Shown piece by piece: positions 5,417 to 6,163 of a stretch of 6,163 nucleotides of DNA. Source of the DNA: Bifidobacteriaceae bacterium (lineage in GTDB: Bacteria; Actinomycetota; Actinomycetes; Actinomycetales; WQXJ01); the NCBI GenBank assembly GCA_031266115.1, contig JAISBQ010000299.1:1-6163 (forward strand), written 5' to 3'. Position numbers and translations under genes: made by a program. Below the pieces are notes generated by a model. It had not been told where the DNA came from. It did no database searches and was given only the letters and a program-made list of their open reading frames with translations. Every line of letters starts with the position of its first letter. Within the stretch, counting starts at the first letter, position 1.

Positions 5417-5922
5417 CCGGCCCCCTCACCCGGGTCGTGACCTTCTCTCGGTACGGCTCAACCGACGACGTTGGAGCGTGGATCGCCGCTGCCCTGACCC
5501 GCGAACAGGACCAATCGGTCTACTTCACCGACTCAACCGAAGATCCCAGCACTGGTCTGGGGGAGGCGAGTTCCGTCATCGTTGGCGTGCCTGTCTACGC
5601 CCAGCATTTTCTGGCGGAGGCGCGCCACTTCCTGGCTGCTCGGCAGGACCTGCTCGCGGGCCGAGAGCTATGGCTGTTCACCTGCTCGATGGGCGTCTCA
5701 GGGGTCAATGACCTGCCGCGCGACGCTCCCGACTTGGTGCCCGCAGGTGTGGCGCACTTCGCTGGCCGTCTGGACTTTGCCCGCCTCAACCGGGCCGAGC
5801 GCCTGCTCATGCGCGCGCTGCGCCAGTCCGGTGGTGACAGGCGGGAGCGAGCTGGCGTTGAGCGCTGGGCGGCGTCAATCGGCCGCGTCGGCGCGTGTCT
5901 TGCCCCAGTTCCACGCCGATAG
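5413..5922 (+). CDS. Flavodoxin-domain protein (HemG/protoporphyrinogen oxidase-like)
   Basis: Predicted FMN-binding flavodoxin-fold protein of 169 residues; cytoplasmic. ATG 5413 overlaps the preceding stop as ATGA, with CGGAG at 5399-5403 as Shine-Dalgarno. An upstream in-frame ATG at 5308 lies inside the preceding gene and gives an Arg/His-rich N-terminus, so I reject it. Flavodoxin landmarks: phosphate-binding loop FSRYGSTDDV (11-20), the second loop VIVGVPVYAQHF around P60 and Y62, and WLFTCSMG (87-94, C91) at the third flavin-contact strand. This order and length fit the flavodoxin_5/HemG group. Known members act in haem synthesis or as electron carriers. Here, beside YcaO and an azole-type precursor and with no SagB-type dehydrogenase in view, it might oxidise azolines to azoles or supply electrons to a partner. 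That role is inferred. The alternative is an unrelated housekeeping redox gene at the cluster edge. Confidence 0.82.
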   Translation: MTGPLTRVVTFSRYGSTDDVGAWIAAALTREQDQSVYFTDSTEDPSTGLGEASSVIVGVPVYAQHFLAEARHFLAARQDLLAGRELWLFTCSMGVSGVNDLPRDAPDLVPAGVAHFAGRLDFARLNRAERLLMRALRQSGGDRRERAGVERWAASIGRVGACLAPVPRR

Positions 5923-5974
5923 CTCGGCGCTTTGTTCTCGCGGGGCCCCGTCCGAGAGGGCGACCCCCGCCGAG
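5923..5974 (+). terminator. Possible stem-loop after the flavodoxin gene
   Basis: CTCGGCG (5923-5929), immediately after the stop, pairs with CGCCGAG (5968-5974). The 38-base loop contains the palindrome CGGGGCCCCG (5941-5950). It is in the right place for an operon end, but the long loop and missing T run make it weak. Confidence 0.3.
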
Positions 5975-6124
5975 GGCATCAACTGACGGTGTCGCTCTGA
6001 CAACCCCTACGGGCAACACGGACCGCTCGGACCGTCGCGCGTGCGGCAGCGAGTGGCTACGATGGCGAACGCCGAGTGCGGGGCGTCGGCGAGTGGCCGA
6101 TCGCAGGTGAGGGACAATCCGGGA

Positions 6125-6163
6125 ATGACCCCGGGGCTGTGCCCGCCGGCGGGCAGACCACCG
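6125..6163 (+). CDS. Possible start of a further gene, cut by the right edge
   Basis: ATG at 6125 opens a frame (MTPGLCPPAGRPP) that stays open to the edge. AGGTGAGGGA at 6105-6114 lies ten bases upstream and could be a Shine-Dalgarno; TACGAT at 6058-6063 could be a -10 box, but I see no -35. Only 13 codons are visible, they are Pro/Gly-rich, and they overlap a palindrome, so this may be non-coding DNA. Confidence 0.2.
   Translation, partial: MTPGLCPPAGRPP
6140..6155. repeat. 16-bp perfect palindrome near the right edge
   Basis: TGCCCGCCGGCGGGCA is self-complementary. As RNA it gives a 6-bp GC stem with a 4-base loop. It could be part of a terminator region or a binding site. It conflicts with reading 6125 onward as coding, but does not exclude it. 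Confidence 0.35.

Noticed and set aside
5923..6163. RNA gene or riboswitch in the right-hand gap
   Set aside because: I see no tRNA-like arms or known riboswitch core, only GC palindromes and a short CGGACCG direct repeat.

Overview
The window is GC-rich DNA with G or C at most third codon positions, GTG starts next to ATG starts, and tightly overlapping genes. This points to a high-GC actinobacterium; I cannot name the genus. All genes supported here lie on the + strand. I read the region as part of a biosynthetic locus for a ribosomally made, post-translationally modified peptide (RiPP) of the azole type: a thiopeptide or linear azol(in)e-containing peptide, also called TOMM.

Layout, left to right. 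A membrane zinc metalloprotease of the M50/site-2-protease type (to 902) runs in from beyond the left edge. A 114-base gap follows that holds three consecutive short hairpins. Next is a 59-codon precursor peptide gene (1017-1196). Its acidic, thiopeptide-like leader is followed by 21 consecutive Ser, Thr and Cys residues, and the core carries an in-frame 17-base duplication. A second gap of about 150 bases has three GC-rich palindromes, one of them a 12-bp stem. Then comes an overlapping run: ABC exporter ATPase (1351-2349), ABC-2 permease (2342-3085) and YcaO-type cyclodehydratase (3082-4773). After 64 bases with a promoter-like sequence, two more overlapping genes follow: an unrecognised six-helix membrane protein (4838-5416) and a HemG-like flavodoxin (5413-5922). 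The last 241 bases hold inverted repeats and perhaps the start of another gene at the right edge.

How the parts probably work together (inference): the YcaO protein uses ATP to cyclise Cys, and perhaps Ser and Thr, of the precursor core to azolines. A flavin enzyme would oxidise azolines to azoles; no SagB-type dehydrogenase is visible, but a flavodoxin is. The M50 protein is a candidate for leader removal, the ABC pair for export or self-protection, and the six-helix protein for immunity or transport. Not in the window: the E1/ThiF-like leader-binding partner that azole-forming YcaO proteins normally need, a SagB-type dehydrogenase, thiopeptide dehydratases and the pyridine-forming cyclase, and a regulator. 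Whether the product is a thiopeptide or a linear azole peptide therefore cannot be settled from this sequence. The cluster very probably continues to the left.
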